Assembly: GCF_008042035.1 (NCBI RefSeq)
Contig: NZ_RDBL01000006.1
Location: 674,238 to 737,218 of the forward strand
DNA from: Streptomyces sp. col6
GTDB lineage: Bacteria > Actinomycetota > Actinomycetes > Streptomycetales > Streptomycetaceae
DNA length: 62,981 nt
Reading direction: 5' to 3'
The translations under genes were made by a program, and so were the position numbers. The notes beneath the pieces are model-generated. The model ran no database searches and was not told the DNA's origin. It saw nothing but the letters and a program-made list of their open reading frames with translations. Position 1 is the stretch's first letter. Each line of letters opens with the position of its first letter. Shown here piece after piece: positions 17,247 to 25,792 of the stretch.

Positions 17247-17293
17247 CCGGGGCTCCGCCCCGGGCCCCGCGCCTCAAACGCCGGCGAGGCTGA
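17247..17293. repeat. dispersed GC-rich repeat, copy 2a
   Basis: Forward copy ending CGCCTCAAACGCCGGCGAGGCTGA in the gap between punA and the mutase gene. It faces copy 2b head to head, and the pair can form an extended stem-loop. Confidence 0.7.
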
Positions 17294-17296
17294 TCT

Positions 17297-17346
17297 TCAG
17301 CCCCTCCGGCGATTGAGGAGCGGGGGTACGGGGGCAGCGCCCCCGA
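17297..17346. repeat. dispersed GC-rich repeat, copy 2b (inverted)
   Basis: Reverse-orientation copy: TTCAGCCCCTCCGGCGATTGAGGAGCGGGGG then GGGGGCAGCGCCCCC. It ends 5 bp before the 3' end of punA. Confidence 0.72.
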
Positions 17347-17350
17347 AGCG

Positions 17351-18175
17351 TCAGATGCGGTCCAGCACCCGCGCCAGCAACGACCCCATCCGCGCAGCGG
17401 AGTCGCGCCCCGCCTGCAGAACCTCCTCATGGTTCAGCGGCTCACCGCTCAGCCCCGCCGCCAGGTTCGTCACCAGGGACAGGCCGAGCACCTCGGCCCC
17501 CGCCTCCCGGGCGGCGATCGCCTCCAGGACCGTGGACATGCCGACGAGGTCGCCGCCCATCACGCGGACCATGTTGATCTCGGCCGGCGTCTCGTAGTGC
17601 GGGCCGGGGAACTGCACGTACACGCCCTCTTCGAGCGTCTCGTCGATCTCCTTGCACAGGGCCCGGAGCCGGGGCGAGTACAGGTCCGTCAGGTCGACGA
17701 AGTTGGCGCCGACGATCGGGGACGCCGCCGTGAGGTTGATGTGGTCGCTGATCAGGACCGGCTGGCCGGGGCGCATGCCCTCGCGCAGGCCGCCGCAGCC
17801 GTTCGTCAGGACCACGGTCCGGACACCCGCGGCCACGGCGGTACGCACGCCGTGGGCGACGGCGGCGACGCCGCGGCCCTCGTAGAAGTGCGTGCGGCCC
17901 AGGAACACCAGGGCGCGCTTGCCGCCGATCAGGTGCGAGCGGACCGTGCCGCCGTGGCCCTCGACGGCGGGCGCCGGGAAGCCGGGCAGGGCGGTCACGG
18001 GGAACTCGGCCTCCGGAACGCCGAGCGCCGCCGCGGCGGGCGCCCAGCCGGAGCCCATCACGAGGGCGACGTCGTGAGTCTCGGCACCGGTCAGCTCGCG
18101 CAGGCGGGCGGCGGCGTCGGCGGCGGCGGCGTGCGGGTCGCCCTGGATGTGGTCCGGAATAAGTGATGCGTTCAC
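17351..18175 (-). CDS. punA: purine nucleoside phosphorylase
   Basis: Phosphorolyses purine (deoxy)nucleosides to the base and (deoxy)ribose-1-phosphate. A 274-aa trimeric-type [13 protein letters not shown] phosphate loop near residue 40, [45 protein letters not shown], and the terminal SLVTNLAAG ... EPLNHEEVL segment holding the base-recognition Asn. GTG 18175 has no clear ribosome site and lies 7 nt after a TACGCT -10-like element, suggesting leaderless translation. Operator CTACGCGCGTAG 26 bp upstream shared with add and deoC. Confidence 0.94.
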   Translation of the reverse strand: MNASLIPDHIQGDPHAAAADAAARLRELTGAETHDVALVMGSGWAPAAAALGVPEAEFPVTALPGFPAPAVEGHGGTVRSHLIGGKRALVFLGRTHFYEGRGVAAVAHGVRTAVAAGVRTVVLTNGCGGLREGMRPGQPVLISDHINLTAASPIVGANFVDLTDLYSPRLRALCKEIDETLEEGVYVQFPGPHYETPAEINMVRVMGGDLVGMSTVLEAIAAREAGAEVLGLSLVTNLAAGLSGEPLNHEEVLQAGRDSAARMGSLLARVLDRI

Positions 18176-18200
18176 GCGGATGAGCGTAACCGCTGATTCC

Positions 18201-18212
18201 CTACGCGCGTAG
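18201..18212. promoter_or_regulatory. CTACGCGCGTAG operator in the punA promoter
   Basis: Third identical copy of the palindrome. It sits 12 nt upstream of the TACGCT -10-like hexamer of punA on the minus strand, where it would cover the -35 region. Confidence 0.72.
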
Positions 18213-18340
18213 ATGCTCCCGTACAGAGTCTGCCCGCGTCCGTTCGTGTGTTCCCACAGTCGAGCCCGGGGGCGAGGTGCGAACGGCCCCGAAAGGGGCA
18301 GGTCGGGGCGGTGCCGCGCGGCGGCCGGAGCCGCCCGCGC

Positions 18341-18778
18341 TCAGCAGGGACGCTTGCGGAGTTCCATCACATAATCGTGCGGCGCGCCCGCCGAATCCGC
18401 CGCGTCCGCGATCTCGCCGAGGTACCGGGCGGACGGCAGCCCGCCCTCGTACCCGTTCAGCACATAGATCCAGGCCGGCTCCTCACCGTCCAGGGTGTGC
18501 ACCCGGATGCGCATGCGGCGGTAGATGTCCAGGCCGACGCCCTCCCAGCGGTCCATGGAGTCCTCGTCCATGGGGGCCAGGTCGTACAGGGCCACGAAAA
18601 CCTGCGAACGGGGCGCCTCCACCACGGTGGCCAGCGCTCCCTCCCAGCCCATCTGCTCCCCGCCGAAGGTCAGCCGCCAGCCGTTCAGCCAGCCGGTGCC
18701 GCGCAGCGGTGAGTGCGGGGCGCGGCGCGTCATCAGCCGCGCGTCGAGGTTGCCGGCGTACGCGGCGTAGAGCGACAT
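18341..18778 (-). CDS. gamma-glutamylcyclotransferase-like protein
   Basis: A 145-aa AIG2/GGCT-fold protein: the N-terminal YAAYAGNLD corresponds to the YGSN-type substrate loop, and the centre has PMDEDSMDRWEGV with the acidic catalytic position, followed by YRRMRIRVHT and WIYVLNGYEGGLPSARYL. The family releases 5-oxoproline from gamma-glutamyl groups, but single-domain bacterial members are mostly untested. It stands alone upstream of punA on the same strand and is divergent from lpdA. Function by family only. Confidence 0.82.
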   Translation of the reverse strand: MSLYAAYAGNLDARLMTRRAPHSPLRGTGWLNGWRLTFGGEQMGWEGALATVVEAPRSQVFVALYDLAPMDEDSMDRWEGVGLDIYRRMRIRVHTLDGEEPAWIYVLNGYEGGLPSARYLGEIADAADSAGAPHDYVMELRKRPC

Positions 18779-19050
18779 GGGTTCGAGGGTACGGGAGGTG
18801 ACGGCGGGAGCGGCGGTTCCTGTGCGGAAGGCCCCCGCGAGAGGGGGGCCGGGGGTGGGGCACAGGGGCGGATCCGCCGGCCACGATGCGTGCGCCGTGC
18901 GCCCCGGCGCACGTATGGAGGGCCCCGGGGAGAAGCACCTTGGCGCGTGCGGGACAATGAAGTACGTACTGCATTCCCCCGGGGCGATCCCCCGGACCCC
19001 GGCCGGGACAGCAGACGGCCGTGGGACGAGAAACGCGAGGCGGACTTTTC

Positions 19051-20490
19051 GTGACCCGGATCGTGATCATCGGCGGCGGACCCGGCGGGTACGAGGCGGC
19101 ACTGGTGGGCGCCCAGCTCGGCGCGGAGGTGACCGTCGTCGACTGTGACGGCCTCGGCGGCGCGTCCGTCCTCACCGACTGCGTGCCCTCGAAGACCCTG
19201 ATCGCGACGGCCGAGGTGATGACCACCTTCGACTCCTCGTACGAGGAGCTGGGCATCATCGTCGCGGACGACACCCCGCACATAGAGCAGGCCGCGCGGG
19301 TGGTCGGCGTCGATCTGGGGAAGGTCAACCGCCGTGTGAAGCGCCTGGCGCTCGCCCAGTCCCACGACATCACCGCATCCGTCACGCGCGCCGGCGCACG
19401 CGTCATGCGCGGGCGCGGCCGTCTGGAGGGCCTGCAGGCCGCCGACGGCTCCCGCCAGGTCGTCGTCACGGCCGCCGACGGTACGGAGGAGACGCTCACC
19501 GCGGACGCCGTGCTCATCGCGACCGGCGGTCACCCCCGGGAGATCCCCGACGCGCAGCCCGACGGCGAGCGCATCCTGAACTGGACCCAGGTCTACGACC
19601 TCGACGAGCTGCCGAAGGAGCTCATCGTCGTCGGTTCCGGTGTGACGGGCGCCGAGTTCGCCGGTGCCTACCAGGCCCTCGGCTCGCACGTCACCCTCGT
19701 CTCGTCCCGCGACCGGGTGCTGCCCGGCGAGGACCCCGACGCCGCCGCCGTCCTGGAGGACGTCTTCCGGCGGCGCGGCATGAACGTCATGGCCCGCTCC
19801 CGCGCGCAGTCCGCCAAGCGCGTCGGCGACCGGGTCGAGGTGACCCTCGCCGATGGCCGGGTCATCTCCGGCACGCACTGCCTGATGGCCGTCGGCGCCA
19901 TCCCGAACACGGCGGGCATGGGCCTGGAGGAGGCCGGCGTCCGGCTCAAGGACTCCGGGCACATCTGGACCGACAAGGTCTCCCGCACCAGCGCCCCCGG
20001 CGTCTACGCGGCCGGTGACGTCACGGGCATCTTCGCCCTCGCCTCCGTCGCCGCCATGCAGGGCCGGATCGCGATGTACCACTTCCTGGGCGACGCGGTG
20101 GCCCCGCTGAACCTGAAGACGGTCTCCTCGAACGTCTTCACCGACCCGGAGATCGCCACCGTCGGCTACAGCCAGGCCGACGTCGATGCGGGCAAGATCG
20201 AGGCCCTGGTCGTCAAGCTGCCGCTGCTGCGCAACCCGCGCGCCAAGATGCAGGGCATCCGGGACGGCTTCGTCAAGATCTTCTGCCGCCCCGGCACCGG
20301 CATCGTGGTCGGAGGCTGCGTCGTCGCCCCCCGGGCGAGCGAGCTGATCCATCCCATCTCGATCGCGGTCGACAACAATCTGACGGTCGAGCAGATCGCA
20401 AACGCCTTCACTGTGTACCCGTCCCTGTCGGGATCGATCGCCGAAGTGGCCCGCCAGTTGCACAGCCGTAAGCGCACGGGCGAGGCGTAA
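19051..20490 (+). CDS. lpdA: NAD(P)H-dependent flavoprotein, LpdA-type quinone reductase
   Basis: 479 aa, pyridine nucleotide-disulfide oxidoreductase fold: FAD motif IVIIGGGPGGYEAA at the N-terminus, NAD(P) motif IVVGSGVTGAEFA around 200, VYAAGDVTG, and a dimerisation domain from about 350. The usual CxxxxC redox pair is not complete: the segment reads GASVLTDCVPSK, with Ser at the first Cys position, and the C-terminal His-Glu pair of lipoamide dehydrogenases is missing. This matches Mycobacterium LpdA (Rv3303c), which reduces quinones rather than lipoamide. GTG 19051 fits this family's N-terminus; an earlier in-frame GTG is at 19021. Confidence 0.87.
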   Translation: MTRIVIIGGGPGGYEAALVGAQLGAEVTVVDCDGLGGASVLTDCVPSKTLIATAEVMTTFDSSYEELGIIVADDTPHIEQAARVVGVDLGKVNRRVKRLALAQSHDITASVTRAGARVMRGRGRLEGLQAADGSRQVVVTAADGTEETLTADAVLIATGGHPREIPDAQPDGERILNWTQVYDLDELPKELIVVGSGVTGAEFAGAYQALGSHVTLVSSRDRVLPGEDPDAAAVLEDVFRRRGMNVMARSRAQSAKRVGDRVEVTLADGRVISGTHCLMAVGAIPNTAGMGLEEAGVRLKDSGHIWTDKVSRTSAPGVYAAGDVTGIFALASVAAMQGRIAMYHFLGDAVAPLNLKTVSSNVFTDPEIATVGYSQADVDAGKIEALVVKLPLLRNPRAKMQGIRDGFVKIFCRPGTGIVVGGCVVAPRASELIHPISIAVDNNLTVEQIANAFTVYPSLSGSIAEVARQLHSRKRTGEA

Positions 20491-20501
20491 CCGTACGGAG
20501 G

Positions 20502-20533
20502 TGCCGGGCCCGGGAGCCGTCCCGGGCCCGGCA
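20502..20533 (+). terminator. terminator of lpdA
   Basis: A perfect 14-bp stem with a 4-nt loop, 12 bp after the stop codon. Confidence 0.72.
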
Positions 20534-20663
20534 TTCCCCGGCAACTCCCGCCGGGCCGGGCGCCTTCGTGAACGCCATGCGATCAGGACGCGACAACAAC
20601 ATGGCCGCGTATACCACTTGGCGACCGCCTGTATGTACAACTTCTGCTATTCGGCGCAAACTG

Positions 20664-20693
20664 CTGAAAACTCTCGCGCGGTCACGTTACTGT
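20664..20693 (+). promoter_or_regulatory. candidate promoter of the DeoR-family gene (leaderless)
   Basis: CTGAAA at 20664-20669, an 18-nt spacer, and TACTGT at 20688-20693. The start codon GTG 20701 is 7 nt beyond the -10 element and has no Shine-Dalgarno sequence, so the mRNA is probably leaderless. Weak -35 match. Confidence 0.4.
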
Positions 20694-20700
20694 CAGTTTC

Positions 20701-21702
20701 GTGTTCGCTGCAGAACGTCGTCAGTTGATCCTCGAAATGGTGCGCGCCAACGGGGCGGTATCGCTCCGTGAGCTCGCCCGCGTCGTCCAGACCTCCGAAG
20801 TGACCGTACGGCGGGACGTGCGGGCACTGGAGGCAGAAGGACTCCTCGACCGCCGGCACGGCGGTGCGGTCTTGCCGGGCGGTTTTACGCGGGAGTCCGG
20901 CTTTCCGCAGAAATCCCATCTCGCGACCGCGGAGAAAACGGCCATCGCCGACCTGGCGGCCGGCCTCGTCGAAGAGGGCGAGGCCATCGTCGTCGGCGCC
21001 GGTACGACCACGCAGGAGCTGGCCCGCCGGCTCGCGCGCGTCCCCGGCCTGACCGTCGTCACCAACTCGCTGCTCGTCGCCCAGGCGCTGGCCCATGCCA
21101 ACCGGGTGGAAGTGGTGATGACCGGCGGCACCCTGCGCGGGTCCAACTACGCCCTCGTGGGCAGCGGGGCCGAGCAGTCCCTCCAGGGGCTGCGGGTCTC
21201 GCGCGCCTTCCTGTCCGGGAGCGGGCTCACCGCCGAGCGCGGGCTCTCCACGTCCAACATGCTCTCCGCGAGCGTGGACCGGGCGCTGGTGCAGGCCGCC
21301 GCGGAGGTGGTGGTCCTCGCGGACCACACGAAGCTCGGCTCCGACACGATGTTCCAGACGGTGCCGACCGATCTCATCACCCATCTGGTGACGGACGAGC
21401 CCGCCGCGCACGACGACCGGGCGGCGGCGGAGCTGCAGGCGCTGGCGGACCAGGGCGTGCGGATCGCTGTCGCGGGCGGGGGAGCGGGGGCGGCCTCGTC
21501 GGCTGCCGCGTCTGCCGCGTCTGCCGCGTCTGCCGCGGCGGACTCGGGTGCGGGTACGCGGTCCGGGCGGCGCGAGATGCCGTTGCCGGGGCAGCGGCGT
21601 ACGCAGGGGCAGCCGTTGCGGGCGCTCGGGGAGGGGGCCGGTGAGCGGGACCGGGAGCGGGACCGGGACCGGGCGCGTGTGGCGGATCTGCGGCGGCGGT
21701 AG
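20701..21702 (+). CDS. DeoR-family transcriptional regulator with low-complexity C-terminal tail
   Basis: 333 aa. The N-terminal DeoR helix-turn-helix (RRQLILEMVRANGAVSLRELA ... SEVTVRRDVRALEAEGLL, RRHGGA) is followed by the DeoRC sugar-phosphate effector domain to about residue 255 (GAGTTTQELA, VVTNSL, MTGGTLRG, LADHTKLG). About 75 extra residues follow: an Ala/Ser tract encoded by a 9-bp tandem repeat, then an Arg-rich tail (DRERDRDRAR). DeoR-family proteins usually repress sugar or nucleoside catabolism genes in response to a sugar phosphate. It sits close to punA but no shared operator is seen at its own promoter, so its target is unknown. Confidence 0.87.
   Translation: MFAAERRQLILEMVRANGAVSLRELARVVQTSEVTVRRDVRALEAEGLLDRRHGGAVLPGGFTRESGFPQKSHLATAEKTAIADLAAGLVEEGEAIVVGAGTTTQELARRLARVPGLTVVTNSLLVAQALAHANRVEVVMTGGTLRGSNYALVGSGAEQSLQGLRVSRAFLSGSGLTAERGLSTSNMLSASVDRALVQAAAEVVVLADHTKLGSDTMFQTVPTDLITHLVTDEPAAHDDRAAAELQALADQGVRIAVAGGGAGAASSAAASAASAASAAADSGAGTRSGRREMPLPGQRRTQGQPLRALGEGAGERDRERDRDRARVADLRRR
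21501..21537. repeat. 9-bp tandem repeat inside the DeoR-family gene
   Basis: About four copies of TCTGCCGCG (the first with GG for TC), in frame, encoding Ser-Ala-Ala units. Likely to vary in copy number between strains. Confidence 0.75.
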
Positions 21703-21704
21703 CG

Positions 21705-21755
21705 CGGGGGCTCTGCCCCCGGACCCCCGCTCCTCAATCGCCGGAGGGGCTTGAA
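21705..21755. repeat. dispersed GC-rich repeat, copy 3
   Basis: Full-length copy: GGGGGCTCTGCCCCCGGACC then CCCCGCTCCTCAATCGCCGG and AGGGGCTTGAA. It separates the convergent DeoR and TetR genes, and its right half encodes the last residues and stop of the TetR protein. Confidence 0.78.
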
Positions 21756-22375
21756 TTGGCGCCGGTGGGCGTTGATTCGGCGTCGGTGGGGCTTGAAACA
21801 GCCAGGCCCTTCAGCGTCAGCGTCAGCAGGCGGTCCGCCAGTTGGGGGTCGTCCGGGGACTGTTCCGCGGCCAGGGCGATGGCGTTCGTGAGCTGCATCA
21901 GGTCGTCGATCGAGACGTCCGGGCGGACCGAGCCGGCCGACTGGGCGCGGGTCAGGAGCACCGAACCCGCCTCGCGCAGCGGCGTGTTGCACCGTGCGAG
22001 GGCCGAACTCTCGTCGTGGCACGTCGACATGAGTGCCTGGGCCAGGCCCCGGTACTCACCCGCATGAGTGACGATCGCACCCAGCCACTCCACCAGGGCG
22101 GCGCACGGCCGTTCCGCCTCCGCCAGTTCGCGGGAGCGGGTGATCAGGGAGGTCACCGCCTCCTGGAAGACCGCGCTCATCAGCGCGTGCCGGGTCGGGA
22201 AGTGGCGGTACAGCGTGCCGATGCCCACCCCCGCACGCCGTGCGACGTCCTCCAGGGACGCGTCGGTGCCGTGTTCCGCGAAGGCCGTACGGGCCTCCGT
22301 CAGCAGCCGGCCGTAGTTGCGGCGCGCGTCGGCACGCATGGGCCGGGCCGGCGTTCCTGCCGTGCTCATCGCCAT
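21734..22375 (-). CDS. TetR/AcrR-family transcriptional regulator
   Basis: 213 aa. N-terminal TetR helix-turn-helix: NYGRLLTEARTAFAEHG, LEDVARRAGVGIGTLYRHFP, RHALMSAVF. The C-terminal ligand domain is of the common Streptomyces type (VEWLGAIVTHAGEYRGLAQALM). ATG 22375 has an AGGAGGG site 6 nt upstream. The last 20 residues (SSPTDAESTPTGANSSPSGD) are coded by iterated units of the dispersed repeat and are unlikely to be part of the fold. It lies 124 bp downstream of the carboxylase alpha gene on the same strand, with a hairpin between. Ligand unknown. Confidence 0.87.
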   Translation of the reverse strand: MAMSTAGTPARPMRADARRNYGRLLTEARTAFAEHGTDASLEDVARRAGVGIGTLYRHFPTRHALMSAVFQEAVTSLITRSRELAEAERPCAALVEWLGAIVTHAGEYRGLAQALMSTCHDESSALARCNTPLREAGSVLLTRAQSAGSVRPDVSIDDLMQLTNAIALAAEQSPDDPQLADRLLTLTLKGLAVSSPTDAESTPTGANSSPSGD

Positions 22376-22445
22376 GGTGCGGTCCCTCCTGTCTCCCCGG
22401 TCTCCAGGATGCCATCGCGCGGGCGGCGGCCGGTCCCCGAATGCA

Positions 22446-22487
22446 CCGGTGCCCCGGCCACGTCCGAGGACATGACCGGGGCACCGG
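22446..22487 (-). terminator. hairpin after the carboxylase alpha-chain gene
   Basis: 12-bp perfect arms with an 18-nt loop, 12 bp beyond the stop codon at 22500. Confidence 0.6.
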
Positions 22488-22499
22488 CGGGGAAGAGCG

Positions 22500-24254
22500 T
22501 CAGTCCTTGATCTCACAGATGACGGCACCGGAGGAGATCGAGCTGCCCACCTCGGCGGCCAGACCCTTGACCGTGCCGGAGCGGTGCGCGTTCAGCGGCT
22601 GCTCCATCTTCATGGCCTCCAGGACGACGATCAGGTCGCCCTCCTTGACCTCCTGGCCCTCCTCCACGGCGATCTTCACGATCGTGCCCTGCATCGGGGA
22701 GGCGAGGGTGTCGCCGGAGACGGCCGAGCCGGACTTCTTCGCCGCGCGGCGCTTGGGCTTGGCGCCCGCCGCGAGGCCGGTACGGGCCAGGCTCATGCCG
22801 AGCGAGGAGGGCAGCGAGACCTCCAGACGCTTGCCGCCGACCTCGACGACCACCGTCTCGCGACCGGCCTCGTCGTCCGCGTCCGCCTCGGCGGGAGCGG
22901 CGAACGGCTTGATCTCGTTGACGAACTCCGTCTCGATCCAGCGGGTGTGGACGCGGAACGGGTCGGCGGTGAACGCCGGGTCCACCACGACCGCACGGTG
23001 GAACGGGATGGCGGTGGCCATGCCCTCGACGTGGAACTCGGCCAGGGCGCGGGACGCGCGCTGGAGCGCCTGCTCACGCGTCGCACCGGTCACGATGAGC
23101 TTCGCCAGCAGCGAGTCCCAGGCGGGGCCGATGACCGAGCCGGACTCCACGCCCGCGTCCAGGCGGACGCCCGGACCGCTCGGCGCGTCGAACCGGGTGA
23201 CGGTGCCGGGGGCCGGCAGGAAGCCGCGACCCGGGTCCTCGCCGTTGATCCGGAACTCGAACGAGTGACCGCGCGAGGCGGGGTCGTCGTAACCCAGCTC
23301 CTCGCCGTCGGCGATGCGGAACATCTCGCGGACGAGGTCGATGCCGGAGACCTCCTCGGTCACCGGGTGCTCCACCTGGAGGCGCGTGTTGACCTCCAGG
23401 AAGGAGATCGTGCCGTCCAGGCCGACCAGGAACTCGACCGTGCCGGCGCCGACGTAGCCGGCCTCCTTCAGGATCGCCTTGGAGGCCGCGTACAGCTCGG
23501 CGTTCTGCGCGTCGGACAGGAAGGGCGCCGGGGCCTCCTCCACGAGCTTCTGGTGGCGGCGCTGGAGCGAGCAGTCACGGGTCGAGACGACGACCACGTT
23601 GCCGTGGGTGTCGGCCAGGCACTGGGTCTCCACGTGGCGCGGCTTGTCGAGGTAGCGCTCGACGAAGCACTCCCCGCGCCCGAACGCGGCGACGGCCTCA
23701 CGGACCGCGGAGTCGTACAGCTCCGGGATCTCCTCCAGCGTGCGGGCGACCTTCAGGCCGCGGCCGCCGCCGCCGAAGGCGGCCTTGATCGCGATCGGCA
23801 GGCCGTGCTCCTCGGCGAAGGCGACGACCTCCTCGGAGCCCGAGACGGGGTCCGGGGTGCCCGCGACCAGCGGGGCACCGGCGCGCTGCGCGATGTGGCG
23901 GGCGGCGACCTTGTCACCGAGGTCCCGGATCGCGTGCGGCGGCGGGCCGATCCAGGTCAGACCGGCGTCCAGTACGGCCTGGGCGAACTCGGCGTTCTCC
24001 GAGAGGAAGCCGTAACCCGGGTGGATCGCGTCCGCCCCGGAGTCCTTGGCAGCCTGGAGCACCTTGGCGATGTCCAGGTAGCTGGCCGCCGGGGTGTCAC
24101 CGCCCAGAGCGAATGCCTCGTCGGCCGCACGGACGTGCAGAGCGTCACGGTCCGGGTCGGCGTAGACGGCCACGCTCCCGATCCCCGCGTCCCGGCAGGC
24201 CCGAGCAACACGGACAGCAATTTCGCCACGGTTGGCGATGAGCACCTTGCGCAC
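22500..24254 (-). CDS. accA2: acetyl/propionyl-CoA carboxylase alpha chain (biotin carboxylase + BCCP)
   Basis: 584 aa. The biotin-carboxylase domain ([30 protein letters not shown]-grasp [24 protein letters not shown]) spans about 1-450, followed by a linker and a C-terminal biotinyl domain with the biotin-accepting Lys549 in EAMKMEQP. In actinomycetes one alpha chain serves several acyl-CoA carboxylases, supplying malonyl- and methylmalonyl-CoA for fatty acids and polyketides. GTG 24254 is fixed by the [12 protein letters not shown] start and an AAGGAGGGAG ribosome site. The beta, epsilon and biotin-ligase genes are within 6 kb. Confidence 0.95.
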   Translation of the reverse strand: MRKVLIANRGEIAVRVARACRDAGIGSVAVYADPDRDALHVRAADEAFALGGDTPAASYLDIAKVLQAAKDSGADAIHPGYGFLSENAEFAQAVLDAGLTWIGPPPHAIRDLGDKVAARHIAQRAGAPLVAGTPDPVSGSEEVVAFAEEHGLPIAIKAAFGGGGRGLKVARTLEEIPELYDSAVREAVAAFGRGECFVERYLDKPRHVETQCLADTHGNVVVVSTRDCSLQRRHQKLVEEAPAPFLSDAQNAELYAASKAILKEAGYVGAGTVEFLVGLDGTISFLEVNTRLQVEHPVTEEVSGIDLVREMFRIADGEELGYDDPASRGHSFEFRINGEDPGRGFLPAPGTVTRFDAPSGPGVRLDAGVESGSVIGPAWDSLLAKLIVTGATREQALQRASRALAEFHVEGMATAIPFHRAVVVDPAFTADPFRVHTRWIETEFVNEIKPFAAPAEADADDEAGRETVVVEVGGKRLEVSLPSSLGMSLARTGLAAGAKPKRRAAKKSGSAVSGDTLASPMQGTIVKIAVEEGQEVKEGDLIVVLEAMKMEQPLNAHRSGTVKGLAAEVGSSISSGAVICEIKD

Positions 24255-24626
24255 GATGGCTCCCTCCTTGAAACAAGCTGAGTTTAGGGACAACCGACAC
24301 GGTCCTACGACCCGTCCCCAATGGTGAGCTTGCCCACACGGAGTGTGATTCGAGGCGTGCTCGAGTCGCGGAATCCCTTGTGCCACCACGGTACGCCGGG
24401 TTCTGAGACCGCACAGTAGCGACCAGGTGTGGCCCAGGTCTCTATCGGCACGATCAGCGACTTACGGTGATTCTTTGTGGAGTTCCCACTAAGGGGTGGG
24501 CAATTCTTTGCCCGGCGCACGAAAGCCGGGGCGGGTAGGGGTGCGCCGGGGTTCCCGCGGGCTCTTGTCGTGGCCATTACCCATTAGTAAGGTCCGCGCT
24601 ATCGCACGTACTGCTGGTAACAGGGG
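24255..24626. other. divergent promoter region without a gene
   Basis: 372 bp between the carboxylase alpha gene and the membrane-protein gene. It is less GC-rich than its surroundings and presumably holds both promoters. An imperfect inverted repeat TTAC-N6-GTAA lies at 24577-24590. No coding signal seen. Confidence 0.5.
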
Positions 24627-25076
24627 GTGAACGTCGTGGTGCGCAGACTGGTGGCCTTCATAGCCGCGCTCGTGCTGGCCGTGGAAGCCGTGGGCATCGT
24701 GATCATCAACGTGGTCATGGGCACGGTCGTGAAGAACCAGGACATGTCCCTGGCGGGTACGGACCCCGCGGTGATGTCCAAGGGCACCTGGGCGCTCGGC
24801 GGCGTCTCCGGGGTGTTCCTGCTCCTGTGCGCCGTGCTCCTCGTGCTGGCGGGCGTCCGCGACCGGGCTCCGGGCCGTGTGGCGCGGATCGTGCTGATCT
24901 GCTGCGCGGTCGTCCACGGGGTGCTCGGCGCGCTGACGGTCGGACTCGTCGGCTGGACGGCGTTCGCGTGGATGATGGTCGTGCTCGGCCTGATCGTGCT
25001 GGCCCTGGTGGCGTACGGCCCGCAGCCCGAGCCGAAGGCGGAGCCCGAGCAGTCGGCCGCGCCCGCGCCAGCCTGA
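24627..25076 (+). CDS. four-helix membrane protein
   Basis: 149 aa with four hydrophobic segments at about 7-32, 57-75, 86-106 and 108-127, then a Pro/Glu/Ala-rich cytoplasmic tail (PEPKAEPEQSAAPAPA). No recognised family; position next to the carboxylase alpha gene appears conserved in Streptomyces. GTG 24627 opens the frame; GTG 24636, 7 nt after AGGGGG, is an equally good start and would remove three residues. Function unknown. Confidence 0.8.
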   Translation: MNVVVRRLVAFIAALVLAVEAVGIVIINVVMGTVVKNQDMSLAGTDPAVMSKGTWALGGVSGVFLLLCAVLLVLAGVRDRAPGRVARIVLICCAVVHGVLGALTVGLVGWTAFAWMMVVLGLIVLALVAYGPQPEPKAEPEQSAAPAPA

Positions 25077-25095
25077 GCGGCCCGCCGCCCCCGGC

Positions 25096-25704
25096 TCAGG
25101 CCCAGAGGTCGGTGACCGGGATCCCCAGTTCGCCCAGGAGGCGCCGCAGCAGCGGCAGCGACAGGCCGATGACGTTGCCCGGGTCGCCGTCGATGGAGTC
25201 CACGAAGGGCGCCGAGCGCCCGTCGAGGGTGAACGCGCCCGCCACGTGCAGCGGTTCGCCCGAGGCCACGTAGGCGGCGATCTCGGCGTCCGAGGGCTCC
25301 CCGAAGCGGACTGTCGTGGACGCCGTCCGCGAGACCGTGCGGCCCGTCGTGGTGTCCGTCAGGCAGTGCCCGGTCTGCAGAATCCCGGCCCGGCCGCGCA
25401 TCGACTTCCAGCGGGCGGTGGCCTCCTCGGCGTCGGCGGGCTTGCCGAGCGCCTCGCCGTCGAGCTCCAGCACCGAGTCGCAGCCGATGACCAGGGCGCC
25501 GGCGGCCTCGGGGAGCGCGGCGACGACGGCCGCCTTGGCCTCGGCGAGGACGAGGGCGAGTTCGGCGGGGGTGGGGGCGGTGAGGGCGTCCTCGTCGACG
25601 CCGCTGACGATGACTTCCGGCTGGAAGCCGGACTGGCGGAGGAGGCCGAGGCGGGCCGGGGAGGCGGAGGCGAGTACGAGGCGCTGGGCGGTCATGACCG
25701 CCAT
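25096..25704 (-). CDS. maf: Maf family nucleoside-triphosphate pyrophosphatase
   Basis: About 200 aa. N-terminal [18 protein letters not shown] is the Maf signature, with [26 protein letters not shown], and the late [18 protein letters not shown]. Maf proteins hydrolyse non-canonical NTPs or dTTP/UTP to monophosphates. ATG 25704 is the longest start; ATG 25695 (MTAQRL) is as likely because family N-termini begin there. Convergent with the membrane protein 20 bp away. Sits in the carboxylase neighbourhood without obvious functional link. Confidence 0.9.
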   Translation of the reverse strand: MAVMTAQRLVLASASPARLGLLRQSGFQPEVIVSGVDEDALTAPTPAELALVLAEAKAAVVAALPEAAGALVIGCDSVLELDGEALGKPADAEEATARWKSMRGRAGILQTGHCLTDTTTGRTVSRTASTTVRFGEPSDAEIAAYVASGEPLHVAGAFTLDGRSAPFVDSIDGDPGNVIGLSLPLLRRLLGELGIPVTDLWA

Positions 25705-25735
25705 GGTACGGAGGCGGGGCCCGCGCGGGTTCGTT

Positions 25736-25788
25736 GCGGGGGCGCTGCCCCCGGGCCCCCGCTCCTCAACCGCCGGAGGGGCTTGAAA
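25736..25788. repeat. dispersed GC-rich repeat, copy 4
   Basis: Full copy: GGGGGCGCTGCCCCCGGGCC then CCCGCTCCTCAACCGCCGGAGGGGCTTGAA. It lies between maf and the 42-aa membrane-peptide gene and ends 5 bp before the latter's stop codon. Confidence 0.78.
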
Positions 25789-25792
25789 TGCC

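Noticed and set aside
15686..17293. Long open frame on the plus strand opposite the phosphosugar mutase gene (similar ones opposite accA2, pccB, the ALDH genes, and the STAND gene)
   Set aside because: High-GC antisense shadow: Arg/Gly/Ala/His-rich, no domain motifs, and the opposite frame holds a full set of conserved family motifs.
21501..21537. Regularly spaced short repeats as a possible CRISPR array
   Set aside because: 9-bp in-frame coding microsatellite with no spacers and no cas genes.
24577..24590. TTAC-N6-GTAA inverted repeat as a TetR-type operator before the carboxylase/membrane-protein genes
   Set aside because: Only 4-bp arms, single occurrence, no comparative support.
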